Notes: a model not told the origin generated them from the sequence alone. Counted from the stretch's first letter, positions 53,344 to 62,232 are shown. The stretch: 64,000 bases of DNA from Rhodococcoides fascians A44A (GCF_000760735.1 NZ_JMEX01000009.1:123350-187349), one strand, 5' to 3'. Program-made: numbers and translations.

Positions 53344-54210
53344 CTACACGAACTCGCGTATTCGCGGGAGCACTGCGGCGATCTCCTCGAACAGGCTCGG
53401 CCAACCTCGACGCAGACGAGTGACCCTGCCCGATTCGAGGAAATTTCCGTCGAGAATGTGTGAAACCCGCAGATTCGCTGCAGGTGCGCCCAGCGCGGCC
53501 AGTTTGGCGTAGACAGGGTTGCTCGGAAGGTCGTGCTGATGCGAATAGGCGAGCACATCGTCCGCGGACCAGTCCCATACCGGCCCATAGGCCACAGTTC
53601 CATCGGTGCGGCGAACCGTCCCCCCGTGGTGTCGACGCTGCTCCGCTTTGTTGCTGCAGCAGCTCGCGCCTTGGCAGCGCTCGCTGATCTCACGTGCGAG
53701 AGCGGAGTAGTACATCGACCACCTGCCGGTTCCTTTCCTGGATTCGTCTGCCCGCACGCCCCAGACCTCCCCGTCACCGAACTTGGTGTGCGCAGCCCGG
53801 GCAGGCTGCGCAATCAAGGTCTCGAAGCCTCGTGCGGGTACATGAGCCGACGGGCTACCGCCGTGGTCCCATTCCCCGGTCCGGGCCATCACTGTCAGCA
53901 GCGTTGGTTCAGCGCGAATGATGTGCAGGTCCAGTCCCAGCTTCGTCGCAATCTGCTCGACGTAGGCGTAGGTCTCGGGGTATTCGAGACCGGAATCGAA
54001 AAAGGCTACCGGGACATCTGGGTCCGCCTGGCGGGCGAGATCGACAGCAACGACGGAATCTTTTCCACCGCTGAATGCGACGTACCCATCGAATTCGTCG
54101 AGGTGTTCGGCCACGCGATCGACGATCGTCGAAATGTCATGCCGCGAGGATCGAAGGGACCGTAGTCGAGTGAGATCGAGGCCGTCGAAATCGTTGCTAC
54201 GCACCGCCAC
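53344..54210 (-). CDS. cysH: CysH-like PAPS reductase-family protein of type IV-B loci
   Basis: 288 residues of the adenine-nucleotide alpha-hydrolase superfamily. The PP-loop is SGGKDS (residues 47-52), followed by VPVAFFDSGLEYPETYAYVEQ, as in PAPS reductase and DndC-like proteins. Two downstream clusters contain Cys (ERCQGASCCSNKAEQ), which may hold a metal cluster, but the usual C-terminal catalytic Cys of assimilatory CysH is not evident. It is not beside sulfate-assimilation genes. In type IV-B CRISPR loci a cysH gene of this type is the constant neighbour of the csf genes, with unknown function. GTG 54210 is the start; a terminator with a T-run follows. Confidence 0.85.
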   Translation of the reverse strand: MAVRSNDFDGLDLTRLRSLRSSRHDISTIVDRVAEHLDEFDGYVAFSGGKDSVVAVDLARQADPDVPVAFFDSGLEYPETYAYVEQIATKLGLDLHIIRAEPTLLTVMARTGEWDHGGSPSAHVPARGFETLIAQPARAAHTKFGDGEVWGVRADESRKGTGRWSMYYSALAREISERCQGASCCSNKAEQRRHHGGTVRRTDGTVAYGPVWDWSADDVLAYSHQHDLPSNPVYAKLAALGAPAANLRVSHILDGNFLESGRVTRLRRGWPSLFEEIAAVLPRIREFV

Positions 54211-54407
54211 AACGATAGTCGGGACACGGACACTTCAGACTGGACAAAGCAGAAGCTGTACCCGAACAGGCGGAATTACCGGTTGCACAACGGCGGTCCG
54301 TGGGGCCGCTCGGCAGCAGTTTTCGGGGTGTTCGAGGTGTCCGGTGCCGGTGTTATGTTCGCCCGGATATCGTCCGTTGAATGAGCAAGAGGAAGAGGTG
54401 GCGACCG
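54211..54407. promoter_or_regulatory. Divergent promoter region, cysH and csf operon
   Basis: 197 bases between the divergent cysH and MinD-like genes; both units must be promoted from here. I see no clear operator. TTATGTTC-like and GATATCGT stretches near 54355-54370 could be core promoter elements but cannot be called. Confidence 0.4.
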
Positions 54408-56030
54408 ATGAGTCCCACAGAGTCCGACCCAGGCAGCGCGTTGCCCCGGTGGGTGGTCGATCCGTCGGCGGCGAACAATGCGACCGATCAGTCGAACCAT
54501 TCCGAGCCGGAAGGGGGGTCGGAAGATCGCCACGATGGGCAGGACGGTGACCTCGTCCAGGACTCGGGCGTAGGCCATCCAGAACCCGCCCGTGAACAGC
54601 CTGTAGCCAGCGAATTCGTGCCGAACGACGCACCCAAAGTCGCAGCCAACAACGCTGATGAAAACGTGTCGAAAAACGTATCCCAAGCCCGGTCCAAAGT
54701 CGCATCAGAATTCGCGCAGAGAGACCGGCCCAGCTCCGCACCCAGCAGCTCCCCCTCGGCGAGCCAGCCCAATTCTGGTGCACATCGACCCACCTCGGAG
54801 CCGGCCTCACGGCCGCCGCGCGTCAACGATGGTCAGGCACCAATGCCGGACCGGCCCTCGGCCTGGCCAGGGCAGGGCGGCTCCGCACCCGCTGTTGAGC
54901 AATGGCACACCAACAAGTCGGTCGACAGTTCAGCACCGACGTCTCACCCGGAGCCAACAAGCGCCTCCGACTCTCTGGCAGTGACAGCTCATCGCCCCTT
55001 CACCTCGCAGCCCGTTCAGTTGGTAGAACCAGTGCCGACAGCAATTCCGACAGCAAGGCCGACAGCAGCTGTTGCCCCTCCGCGGTCGATCGACGAACTG
55101 GAGCTGATCCGCCGTGCGCAACTGCCTCCGAGCAAAGGTTGGCGACGGTGGCTCTACCGACTCTCGTTCGGTTCAGCCAATCCCGGACAGTCGCCGGCTG
55201 AACTCGAGTACGAGCAGCTCCTGCGCCGCGTACGGCAACCGGTTCGAGGGAACTACAAGATCGCAGTCCTGTCCATGAAGGGCGGGGTCGGAAAAACAAC
55301 CACGACAACAGGGCTTGGATCGACATTCGCAGCACTGCGGGGCGAGCGCGTCATTGCCTATGACGCCAACCCAGATTTCGGGACGCTCGCCTACCGCATT
55401 CACCGAGACAGTGACCGCACAGTGCGGGACTTGCTCGCGGACAAAGAAGTACACAGCTACTCCGACGTACGGAGCTACACCTCGCAAGCGCGAAGCAGGC
55501 TCGAAGTTCTTGCAAGCGAGCGTGATCCGTCCGTTTCCGAGGCATTCAACGAGCACGACTACACCGCCGCACTGCGCATCCTCGAACAGTTCTACAACAT
55601 CATCTTGACCGATTGCGGCACCGGTCTCATGAACTCGGCCATGGCAGGGGTCCTCAAAGAAGCCGACGCATTGGTCCTGGTCTCCTCCGCGGCCAAGGAC
55701 GGAGCGCGCAGCGCTGGGGCGACCCTCGAATGGCTGTCGCGACACGGCTTCGACGACCTGGTCAAACGCACCGTTGTCGTCATCAACGAATCACGGAAGG
55801 GCTCGACGGCCCTCGATGTCGAGCAACTCAAGTCCTACTTCGCAGAACGCACTCGCGCCGTCCAGGTCGTCCCGTACGACGACCACCTTGCCGAAGGCGA
55901 CACCATCGATCTCGAGTTACTGGGCAAGCCTGCACAACGCGCGTTCGTCGAGCTGGCTGCTCTCCTCGCCGACGACTTTCCTGCCAACGTCGGCCGGCAC
56001 GCACCAGCGCCCGGCCCGAGTCCTTGGTGA
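54408..56030 (+). CDS. MinD/ParA-like ATPase with a long disordered N terminus (EspI-like)
   Basis: 540 residues. The first ~270 are low-complexity (Ser, Pro, Asn, Gln, Thr) without structure, then a MinD/ParA ATPase. The deviant Walker A KGGVGKTTTT begins at residue 291, VIAYDANPDFGTLAYR is the switch region, and ILTDCGTGLMNSAM is Walker B-like. The layout recalls EspI of mycobacterial ESX loci, which also has a Pro-rich arm before a MinD domain. ATG 54408 follows AGAGG; ATG 54381 lacks a ribosome site. It is first in the csf transcript, which is unusual, and could position the complex, partition a replicon or act as a switch. No ParB partner is seen. Confidence 0.85.
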   Translation: MSPTESDPGSALPRWVVDPSAANNATDQSNHSEPEGGSEDRHDGQDGDLVQDSGVGHPEPAREQPVASEFVPNDAPKVAANNADENVSKNVSQARSKVASEFAQRDRPSSAPSSSPSASQPNSGAHRPTSEPASRPPRVNDGQAPMPDRPSAWPGQGGSAPAVEQWHTNKSVDSSAPTSHPEPTSASDSLAVTAHRPFTSQPVQLVEPVPTAIPTARPTAAVAPPRSIDELELIRRAQLPPSKGWRRWLYRLSFGSANPGQSPAELEYEQLLRRVRQPVRGNYKIAVLSMKGGVGKTTTTTGLGSTFAALRGERVIAYDANPDFGTLAYRIHRDSDRTVRDLLADKEVHSYSDVRSYTSQARSRLEVLASERDPSVSEAFNEHDYTAALRILEQFYNIILTDCGTGLMNSAMAGVLKEADALVLVSSAAKDGARSAGATLEWLSRHGFDDLVKRTVVVINESRKGSTALDVEQLKSYFAERTRAVQVVPYDDHLAEGDTIDLELLGKPAQRAFVELAALLADDFPANVGRHAPAPGPSPW

Positions 56031-56094
56031 GTTGGACCGTGCCGGTGAAAGTTGGCCTGTCCGTGGTGTCCGGGCGCGCCGTTAGAGTGCAGAG

Positions 56095-56784
56095 ATGGTC
56101 GAACTATCAAGGGGCAGTGCGGCGCTCGACGTTGTGACGACCGCCTACAAGGCCGCAACAGGATGCGCGGTTTCGTGGCCACCAGCCGGCGTTTCTGGTG
56201 ACTCCGCGTGCGCGCGGTGCGGTGGCGCGACAGAAGGTTCCGGACGGCGAGTGCGTGAGACTGTGTCGAGAACGTTCACCGGGTTCGACGGGTGGGTAGA
56301 CGTTGCGGCTCCTACGATGTGTCACGTCTGCGTCTGGGTGTACACGACAACGGCACTTCGCTCGGACCTCCTGCTGGTCACCAGTGATCCAGTGTGCGCC
56401 ACAAAATTGTCGAAGACCCGCTTACGTCGCGTTCTGGGACAAGCGATCTCTCCGACGTCCGCCGTCGTGGTTCCGTTACGCCCTGGGCGCAAGCACATTC
56501 TTCCTCATGCCCGGTGGGGTCGGGTCGCCGTCGACGACGTCGCGCTTCCATGGACAGAGCACGACGCGGAACGCCTGAGCGCAGTCGTGCGATTGCGACG
56601 GCGAGGGTTCTCCCTGGCAGCGCTTGCGCGCGCAGCGCCGGCATTCAGCACGCTCAAGAACATTCCTCATCGAACGTGGACGTCTGTGTTCGCGGATTGG
56701 GACAGCCTCGATCCGTGGCGAGAGCGTCCTGTGTACCTCGACCTCGCAGCGACGGCTTCAACGTCAACCAGAGGCACGGCATGA
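56095..56784 (+). CDS. csf1: Csf1, type IV effector large-subunit-like protein with zinc site
   Basis: 229 residues. Two CxxC pairs, Cys39-Ala-Arg-Cys42 and Cys76-His-Val-Cys79, make a zinc-finger-like site, as in Csf1 of type IV systems, the reduced form of the large subunit. The rest (VVVPLRPGRKHILPHARWG; ERLSAVVRLRRRGFSLAALARAAP) is basic and helical, fit for RNA contact. The last codon overlaps the start of the next gene (ATGA). Placement before cas11-csf2-csf3 agrees with type IV-B order. The assignment rests on this order and on the Cys pattern, because the family is poorly conserved. Confidence 0.72.
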   Translation: MVELSRGSAALDVVTTAYKAATGCAVSWPPAGVSGDSACARCGGATEGSGRRVRETVSRTFTGFDGWVDVAAPTMCHVCVWVYTTTALRSDLLLVTSDPVCATKLSKTRLRRVLGQAISPTSAVVVPLRPGRKHILPHARWGRVAVDDVALPWTEHDAERLSAVVRLRRRGFSLAALARAAPAFSTLKNIPHRTWTSVFADWDSLDPWRERPVYLDLAATASTSTRGTA

Positions 56785-57230
56785 CCCCGACCAGAGCTAC
56801 GACACCGACCCGAACCTGGCTGGACGCAGCGAGCTTTCTGCCGCCCGTCACCGGTGCGGCAGCAATAGCTGAACGACTGTTGTTGCTGCTGCACTACGGA
56901 ATCAACTGGGACACCGGGTGGGTGGGACGCCGGAGAGAGCTGTACTGGGACCACCACCTGCCAGACCGAGTCCGGGTCGCGACATACACCGGCGGAGCCG
57001 ACCTCGATCGATGGTGGAGCACCGTGGCAACCGATCTCGAGTCAGCGCCGTCGACGAAAGAACAACGCCTCGAACTATCGGTCCTTCTACGCGAGGAATC
57101 GATACCGGTCCTGACCCTCTTACGGGAAAACACCACCGCCCTCGTACTCCGAACACGGATCGTGGCCGAAGCTGTTCAAGCGCGCCGGTCCACCGCAGCG
57201 ACTGCTACATCGCCCAGGAGGCAGAAGTGA
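56781..57230 (+). CDS. cas11: Small helical protein, candidate Cas11 of type IV-B
   Basis: 149 residues from ATG 56781, which overlaps the csf1 stop. Predominantly helical by eye (AAIAERLLLLLHYGINWD; KEQRLELSVLLREESIPVLTLLRENTTALVLRTRIVAEAVQARR), with a basic end. Cas11 subunits are small helical proteins that line the backbone of class 1 complexes, and the position between csf1 and csf2 is the expected one in type IV-B. There is no sequence motif to prove it. Its stop overlaps the csf2 start (GTGA). Confidence 0.68.
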   Translation: MTPTRATTPTRTWLDAASFLPPVTGAAAIAERLLLLLHYGINWDTGWVGRRRELYWDHHLPDRVRVATYTGGADLDRWWSTVATDLESAPSTKEQRLELSVLLREESIPVLTLLRENTTALVLRTRIVAEAVQARRSTAATATSPRRQK

Positions 57231-58087
57231 CCTCGACCATGCGCTGGCAGCTCGACATCACAGCGGTCTCGGCAATCTCGCACCGCGGTGAACACAGCGC
57301 CACCACAACGACCTTGTTCCGGCGCGAAAAAATACAGCAGCCCAACGGTTCCGCAGCCTTGGTTCCGATTGTGTCCGGGAACTCCTTCCGAGGGGCGCTC
57401 CGGCGGATCGGGGAGGAGCTATTACGGGACGTCCTCGCATACGAAGGGCTTCTCAGCTTGTCTGCAGCACACACACTTCGGAACGGGGGCAGCCTGACCA
57501 AGGTCACCGGAGAGCCGCTGTCCGGCGAACGGCTACACCGGCTCCGTACATTGAACCCACAGGTCAGCGTGTTCGGCGGGAGCGGCGGCGGTCGAATGAT
57601 CGACGGCTGTCTCCGCGTGGGCAAAGTGATCCCGCACGTCCTCGAAACCGACCACCTCATGAGCCGTCCCGCACCGGACCGTGCTGTCTTGAGCCAATTC
57701 GACACCATGGCGCTCGAACGGTACAGCCGGTTCGACGATTCCACCGATCATGACTTCCCCGCAGTCGGCCGAACCGACGCAGCCACCGTCGACGGTAGCT
57801 CTCTGATGCGTTATGAGATCGAAACGCTGCCTGCCGGTACACGATTCGAGTCCTTTTTGCGTCTCGATCGCGCAACCGATCTGGACGTGGCCTTCTTCTC
57901 CGACGTCGTTGGCAGGTTCGTCGAGTCCGGAACCATCGGCGGGCGTACAGCTATCGGACACGGCCTCGTCCGCACCAGATTCGAGCGGACCCTTCTCGCC
58001 GGCGACGAGCCGAAAGAGCTCGACTGGCGAACCCATCTTCGAGAGCGCCGTGACGAGGCGCTGGAAGTCATGGAGGCGTTGACGTGA
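57227..58087 (+). CDS. csf2: Csf2, Cas7-like backbone RAMP protein
   Basis: 286 residues from GTG 57227, which has AGGAGG five bases upstream. The RAMP-type features are VPIVSGNSFRGALRRIGEELL, an RNA-recognition-fold segment seen in Cas7 proteins such as Csf2, and the Gly-rich loop GGRTAIGHGLVRTRF near the end. FESFLRLDRATDLDVAFFSDVV is a helix-strand typical of the second RRM unit. Multiple copies would coat a guide RNA or other RNA. The end overlaps the csf3 start. This is the clearest of the four cas gene calls. Confidence 0.8.
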   Translation: MTSTMRWQLDITAVSAISHRGEHSATTTTLFRREKIQQPNGSAALVPIVSGNSFRGALRRIGEELLRDVLAYEGLLSLSAAHTLRNGGSLTKVTGEPLSGERLHRLRTLNPQVSVFGGSGGGRMIDGCLRVGKVIPHVLETDHLMSRPAPDRAVLSQFDTMALERYSRFDDSTDHDFPAVGRTDAATVDGSSLMRYEIETLPAGTRFESFLRLDRATDLDVAFFSDVVGRFVESGTIGGRTAIGHGLVRTRFERTLLAGDEPKELDWRTHLRERRDEALEVMEALT

Positions 58088-58803
58088 TGAGGCCGTTCGA
58101 GGTAAAAGCACACCTGGCGGTCGGACTTGCGCATGCAGCTCCGTGGGCGACGAGCCTCGATGGCTTGCTCGCATCCGAGATGTGGGAAGACGAAAAAGCC
58201 GCTGCTCGGGACCGCGGACAGTACCTCGAAGCCGCCGGCCCCGACGAGGTGCCCGCCGATCTGGATCTACCACTCGCTCGGTGCACTCTGGGGGGAGGCG
58301 ACGACTGGCATTGGTGCGCGACATACGCCTATCCCGAAGACCTGGCCGACGCCCCGGAAATCCATCACTGGAGCGGACGACCCGACCACCGTGCGCTCGA
58401 GCAACTCGCGAGGTACCGACCATCGGTCATCTCCGACCGGCAGGGCCGATATCGCGCACGCCAAATGCCGCTCCTACTGACCTCCACGCGGACTGTGCTC
58501 TGGAGAGGTGTCGGCGACATCGACCGGGTGAGCGCAACCCTGGCGTCGATCGATGCGATCGGGAAGAAGCGCAGCCAGGGCGAGGGGCAGGTGCTGAGAT
58601 GGGAAGTGCAGCCCGTCGACATCGATGACTGGTCGGCCGGCCACCTCCATCCGAACGGCCACCTCGGCCGCCTGAGCCCACGCATCTGTCTGCAGGGCAA
58701 ACCAACAGTCGAAACAGGCGGTTTGGGCCGAGGCGCGATACGGCCACCGCACATGCACCGGTCGAGAATGCGCGAGCTATGCATGCCATGGACACCCCAG
58801 TGA
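58084..58803 (+). CDS. csf3: Csf3, Cas5-like RAMP protein
   Basis: 239 residues from GTG 58084 (overlap with the csf2 stop) or ATG 58087. The start MRPFEVKAHLAVGLAHAAPWATSLDGLLASEMWE is a typical Cas5-type first strand and helix. IGKKRSQGEGQVLRWEVQPVD contains a Gly-rich loop like that of RAMP proteins. Csf3 binds the 5' end of the guide and caps the Cas7 filament. It lies last of the csf set. The C terminus (LGRGAIRPPHMHRSRMRELCMPW) matches the general ending of Csf3 proteins by my recollection. There is no nuclease motif. Confidence 0.78.
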   Translation: MMRPFEVKAHLAVGLAHAAPWATSLDGLLASEMWEDEKAAARDRGQYLEAAGPDEVPADLDLPLARCTLGGGDDWHWCATYAYPEDLADAPEIHHWSGRPDHRALEQLARYRPSVISDRQGRYRARQMPLLLTSTRTVLWRGVGDIDRVSATLASIDAIGKKRSQGEGQVLRWEVQPVDIDDWSAGHLHPNGHLGRLSPRICLQGKPTVETGGLGRGAIRPPHMHRSRMRELCMPWTPQ

Positions 58804-59042
58804 CCCGTGAACACGCACCGGAAACGTTGCGGGACAGCAACTTGTCGGAGCCGAACGCCATACTGACAACCATGCGAATCCGAACCCTCGATGGTCCACC
58901 GCTACCTGCCGAAATCTTGGCCCATGCGGCGCGCGCGGTCGTTCTTGCGGACCTTCTCGCCGGCCAAGACATCACCTGCGGCGAGAAGCCTTCAGCGAGG
59001 AGCGACGCAAGTCGAGACGCTTCGACGATCAACCGCGGTTGA
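58800..59042 (+). CDS. Small hypothetical protein, coupled to csf3
   Basis: 80 residues from GTG 58800, overlapping the csf3 stop (GTGA). The core MRIRTLDGPPLPAEILAHAARAVVLADLLAGQDI is an amphipathic helix pair. No family recognised. The overlap in the same operon is the main support for it. If real, it would be an accessory of the csf genes. Confidence 0.5.
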   Translation: MTREHAPETLRDSNLSEPNAILTTMRIRTLDGPPLPAEILAHAARAVVLADLLAGQDITCGEKPSARSDASRDASTINRG

Positions 59043-59105
59043 TCGCGCCGACTGTAACGGGGTAGGCATCACCAGGCAGGTCTGACCGGCGAATCGCGCG
59101 TTGAT

Positions 59106-59522
59106 TCACGCTGTGCGGGAGCGTATTCGGTACACCTGCCGGGTCGTGATTCCGAGCTGGCTTGCACTGGACTCGGCTGGGACGTTCTGGGCCGAAAGCG
59201 TGGCTATCGTGAGCGCCTGTTGTTGATGCCGGGTAGGCCGGCTCTCTATGGCTGTGGTGTGCTGAAGCTCTTGGCGCTCTCGTGGTGTCCTTCCGCCCCA
59301 AATTCCGTGTTGTTCGTTGTACGTCAGTGCATGGGCGAGGCAAGCGGCTCTGGCGGGGCATTCTGCGCAGACCCGCTTTGCTCTGCTGGTTGCTCCACCC
59401 GGGGGCGGGAAGAACTCCTCGGGGTCTGTCTGTGCGCACAATGCGTCCGAGCGCCATGACGAAATGTCCGCCGCCGCGGGCGGGGGCAGTGGCGCGGCGA
59501 TGGCTGTTTCGAGCGGTGTCAC
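59106..59522 (-). CDS. WhiB-family regulator with a C-terminal HTH extension
   Basis: 138 residues. The iron-sulfur Cys set is DALCAQTD, then CAECPARAAC, with the family's GIWGG turn in HGIWGGRTPRER. Beyond the usual end the protein continues with ALTIATLSAQNVPAESSASQLGITTRQVYRIRSR, an extra helix-turn-helix-like segment. GTG 59522 follows AAAGGA; the longer frame to 60107 crosses the AAA+ gene and is rejected. WhiB proteins are redox-sensing transcription factors. It is divergent from the MoxR gene, so it may control that operon and perhaps the csf genes. Confidence 0.88.
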   Translation of the reverse strand: MTPLETAIAAPLPPPAAADISSWRSDALCAQTDPEEFFPPPGGATSRAKRVCAECPARAACLAHALTYNEQHGIWGGRTPRERQELQHTTAIESRPTRHQQQALTIATLSAQNVPAESSASQLGITTRQVYRIRSRTA

Positions 59523-59779
59523 GTGTTGGGTCCTTTCTTTCGGGCGACCCGGCCTTTTTCGAGTGGGTTCGACGATATCGAGGGACCCGGACACTTCACG
59601 CAGCACACGTGGCGGTCCGGTGCTCTTTGAGCCCGGACCGTCAATGTCCCCGGCACTGAGTGCGCCGGGGACGTTGACGGTTGGTGTGACTGGGTGAAAA
59701 GCGTTCTGACGCAGTAAGATTGAGGCGTCCTGTTGTTGGTGAGACTGACCATCTTGCCCATCTTTCGAGGAGTTTTGCG
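59523..59779. promoter_or_regulatory. Divergent promoter region, whiB and moxR operon
   Basis: 257 bases between the WhiB and MoxR starts, which must promote both. An AT-rich stretch near 59705-59725 (GACGCAGTAAGATTGAGG) could hold a -10 for moxR. No operator seen. Confidence 0.4.
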
Positions 59780-60880
59780 ATGCCGGATTTGGCGACTGCG
59801 GTAACTGTTGTGGATGCGTGCGGGAGGGCTGGTGTCCCGTCGTTGTTGATCTCGGGTCCGGGTATGGGGAAGTCGAGCCTGGTTCGAGCACTTGCTGCAT
59901 CCGAGGGGGTGTTGTGCGAAACGGTCTTGGGGTCCTTGCGGGAGCCCGCCGACTTCGCAGGCCTACCGGTAGTCCGTGAGAGTGGCGTGAGATTGGAGGC
60001 CCCGGATTGGGCGCGACGGCTACATGCAGAGGGTGGGGGCTACCTCTTTCTGGACGAGCTGACCACGAGTCCACCGGCCGTTCAGGCGGCGATGCTGGCA
60101 GTCGCACTGGATTTGAAGGTGGGTGATCTGCAACTGCCGAAGGGGACTCGGGTCATCGCAGGTGCGAATCCGCCCGATTGCGCTGCAGGGGGGTACGAGT
60201 TGGAGGCTCCCTTAGCAAACCGCTTCTGCCACATCGAGTTCACGCCGTCTGTCGATGAATGGCTCGACGGTATGGCCACGGGTTGGGCAAGCACGGCCTC
60301 TTCGCGTGCGGTGACCAGCGACGAGCAGCGGGAGGCGTTGGTGCGCAGTTCCATCATCGGGTACATCCAGCGTGCGCCCGAGGCGCTCGATGCGTTTCCG
60401 AAGGTCGGAGTGCAGACAGGTGGAGCATGGCCGTCTCGGCGCACCTGGTCGATGCTTGCGCGGGTGTTGCCACATCTTTGCGACGACGACAATGCGGCGA
60501 CCAACGCGGTGGTATTCGGCTTGATCGGGGAAGGCGCGGGTGTCGAATTCCTCGAATGGCGTCGCAAGGCCGACCTCCCAGACCCCGTTGCCGTGATCGA
60601 AAACCCCGAGACGGCGTTCGATTGGCGCTCGCGTCCTGATCTGGTGTGGGCCGTGCTGTCCGGCGTGACGGCGTGGGCGGCCTCGCGGGGCACCGTCGAA
60701 GCGTGGCGCAACGCCTGGGGTCCGCTGATTGCCGCCGCCGAGGCAGGAGCACCCGACGTGGCCGGGGCTGCGGCACGCACTCTGGCGAAAGCGCGACCGG
60801 CGAAGGCCGCTGTTCCTGCGAGCGCGCGCCGGTTTGCGCCGATGCTGGTGGCAGCGGGTTTGGTCGAGGCTGCGGCATGA
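59780..60880 (+). CDS. MoxR-type AAA+ ATPase
   Basis: 366 residues from ATG 59780, which has GAGGAG seven bases upstream. Walker A is GPGMGKSS (residues 26-33), Walker B YLFLDELTTSP, and a sensor-like IAGANPPD is present. The MoxR group remodels proteins with the help of a VWA partner. The next gene is a metallopeptidase/VWA protein, the usual companion, overlapping by ATGA. The C-terminal ~130 residues (WRKADLPDPVAVIENPETAFDWRSRPD) are the helical lid. The operon has no known link to CRISPR, but the same group of genes recurs beside type IV-B loci in my general knowledge only weakly. Confidence 0.88.
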   Translation: MPDLATAVTVVDACGRAGVPSLLISGPGMGKSSLVRALAASEGVLCETVLGSLREPADFAGLPVVRESGVRLEAPDWARRLHAEGGGYLFLDELTTSPPAVQAAMLAVALDLKVGDLQLPKGTRVIAGANPPDCAAGGYELEAPLANRFCHIEFTPSVDEWLDGMATGWASTASSRAVTSDEQREALVRSSIIGYIQRAPEALDAFPKVGVQTGGAWPSRRTWSMLARVLPHLCDDDNAATNAVVFGLIGEGAGVEFLEWRRKADLPDPVAVIENPETAFDWRSRPDLVWAVLSGVTAWAASRGTVEAWRNAWGPLIAAAEAGAPDVAGAAARTLAKARPAKAAVPASARRFAPMLVAAGLVEAAA

Positions 60881-62047
60881 GCGGCGTGCGTGAGCTCGAG
60901 CCGGTTGAAATGCGAGCGTTCCGACTCGCGCGGCTGGTGTCGGCTGAGCAGATGCCGTACTTCATGCGCGCTCTGTTCGCAGCGCAACCCGTGGCGGCAC
61001 CGGGCCTGGGTACGTTTGCGGTCGACGCTCGGTGGCGGCTGTACCTGGATCCGGATCTGTTGGTCGGGCCTTGCGCGTGGCCGGTGCCGATGGTCGGTGC
61101 AGTGCTGCTGCACGAGGTCGGGCATTTGTTACGGGCACACGCCGACCGTGCCGCCGCTCTGGCGAAGCCCATCGATCATCTGGTGTGGAACTTCGCGGCC
61201 GACGCCGAAATCAACGACGACCTGTTGGCTGCGGGAGTCAGCCTGCCCGAAGGGGTGATCACCCCTCAATCATTCGGCTGCCTTTCCGGAGACACAGCCG
61301 AGCAGTACTACGACTACCTGCGTGACCCGATTGCGCATCAGACTGTCACCGAACTCGTTGGCGCTGAGGGCGATCCGGGATGCGGATCAGGATCGGGGTG
61401 CCCTGTGGTCCCCGGTGAACTCATCGGCTCGGGAGAAGTGATCACGGAGGGACTGGACAATGCGGAAGCGGACCTGGTGCGCCGATCTATCGCGCAGGCA
61501 GTTCGCGAAGCAGCTGGTACCGGTCGAGGTAGTGCCCCGGCGGGACTGGTCCGGTGGGCAGCTGATGTTCTCGCCCCGCCCACGGTAGCGTGGGATCGTC
61601 TGCTACGGGCCGTAATTCGGCGTGCGTTGGCAGAGCAGGCGGGTAGGACGAACTATTCGTACTCCCGTCCCTCCCGCCGCAGACCTCGATGCCGCGATGG
61701 GCGAAGTGGCGGGAGTTCTCAAAGCTGGTGGCATAGCACGCGACCGGGTTCGGATTCTGGCGTGTGACGCCAAATCCACTACGGCACAACACGTACGATC
61801 GGTCGCTGATGTGACGTTGGTTGGTGGTGGCGGAACCGATATGAGGGTGGGAATCGCCGCAGCCAACGCTGCGCGCCCTGCACCCCACGTCGTCGTGGTG
61901 CTGACCGATGGCGATACACCCTGGCCCGACCGGCCCACGAGGTCCCACCTAGTGTGCGCAATCATCGGCGGCGTCCAGGGTAGGGGCGTCACACCGGCAT
62001 GGGCATCGACGGTGCACGTGCCAGTCGGATCGGGGGCCACACGATGA
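60877..62047 (+). pseudogene. Frameshifted metallopeptidase/VWA-like protein (DUF2201 type)
   Basis: The first part (60877 to about 61690) has the metallopeptidase-like motif HEVGH (residues 79-83) and WNFAADAEINDD, then an intact NYSYSRPSRR. The frame then breaks. Its continuation in the next frame (AADLDAAMGEVAGVLKAGG, VTLVGGGGTDMRVG, VVVLTDGDTPWP) runs to 62047 and is the VWA half. The first MIDAS segment, DxSxS, should lie exactly at the junction and is missing, so sequence has been lost there. Read singly, the two halves look like one broken gene rather than two. Its ATG overlaps the MoxR stop. The product probably cannot bind its MoxR partner in the normal way. Confidence 0.72.
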
Positions 62048-62232
62048 ACGAAAGCGGACCCGTGGAACTGCTCAAGTACGCAGACAGGGTGCTCACCGGC
62101 ACTGGAATCGCCGCCGCCGATATCCGCATCGTCGTCGCCAGCGCAGCGGCCGACGCCGCCACAATGGCGTTGCGCGCAGGGTGGGAGTGCGCGAGCAACG
62201 CCCTGATCCTCGTCGACGGTGACGAGCGATGA
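62044..62232 (+). CDS. Small hypothetical protein of the moxR operon
   Basis: 62 residues from ATG 62044, overlapping the previous stop. The sequence (ELLKYADRVLTGTGIAAADIRIVVASAAADAATMALRAGWECAS) looks like a small helical protein. Its last bases overlap the next start. No family known. It is a conserved-looking link in a strictly overlapping series. Confidence 0.5.
   Translation: MNESGPVELLKYADRVLTGTGIAAADIRIVVASAAADAATMALRAGWECASNALILVDGDER

Larger units (their letters stand above)
53344..58803. other. Type IV-B CRISPR-Cas-like locus (cysH and csf operon, no array)
   Basis: A cysH-like gene on the minus strand is divergent from a MinD-like ATPase gene, then csf1, cas11, csf2 and csf3 on the plus strand, each cas gene overlapping the next by ATGA or GTGA. 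Type IV-B is defined by a Csf1/Cas11/Csf2/Csf3 effector set without nuclease, helicase or array and is nearly always with a cysH gene. No direct-repeat array, cas1 or cas2 was found in the window. The effector calls rest on gene order, size and Cas7/Cas5-like motifs. Confidence 0.72.

Noticed and set aside
56394-56780. Longer upstream start for the cas11 candidate
   Set aside because: The extension lies entirely over csf1 in another frame; ATG 56781 with ATGA overlap is the natural start.
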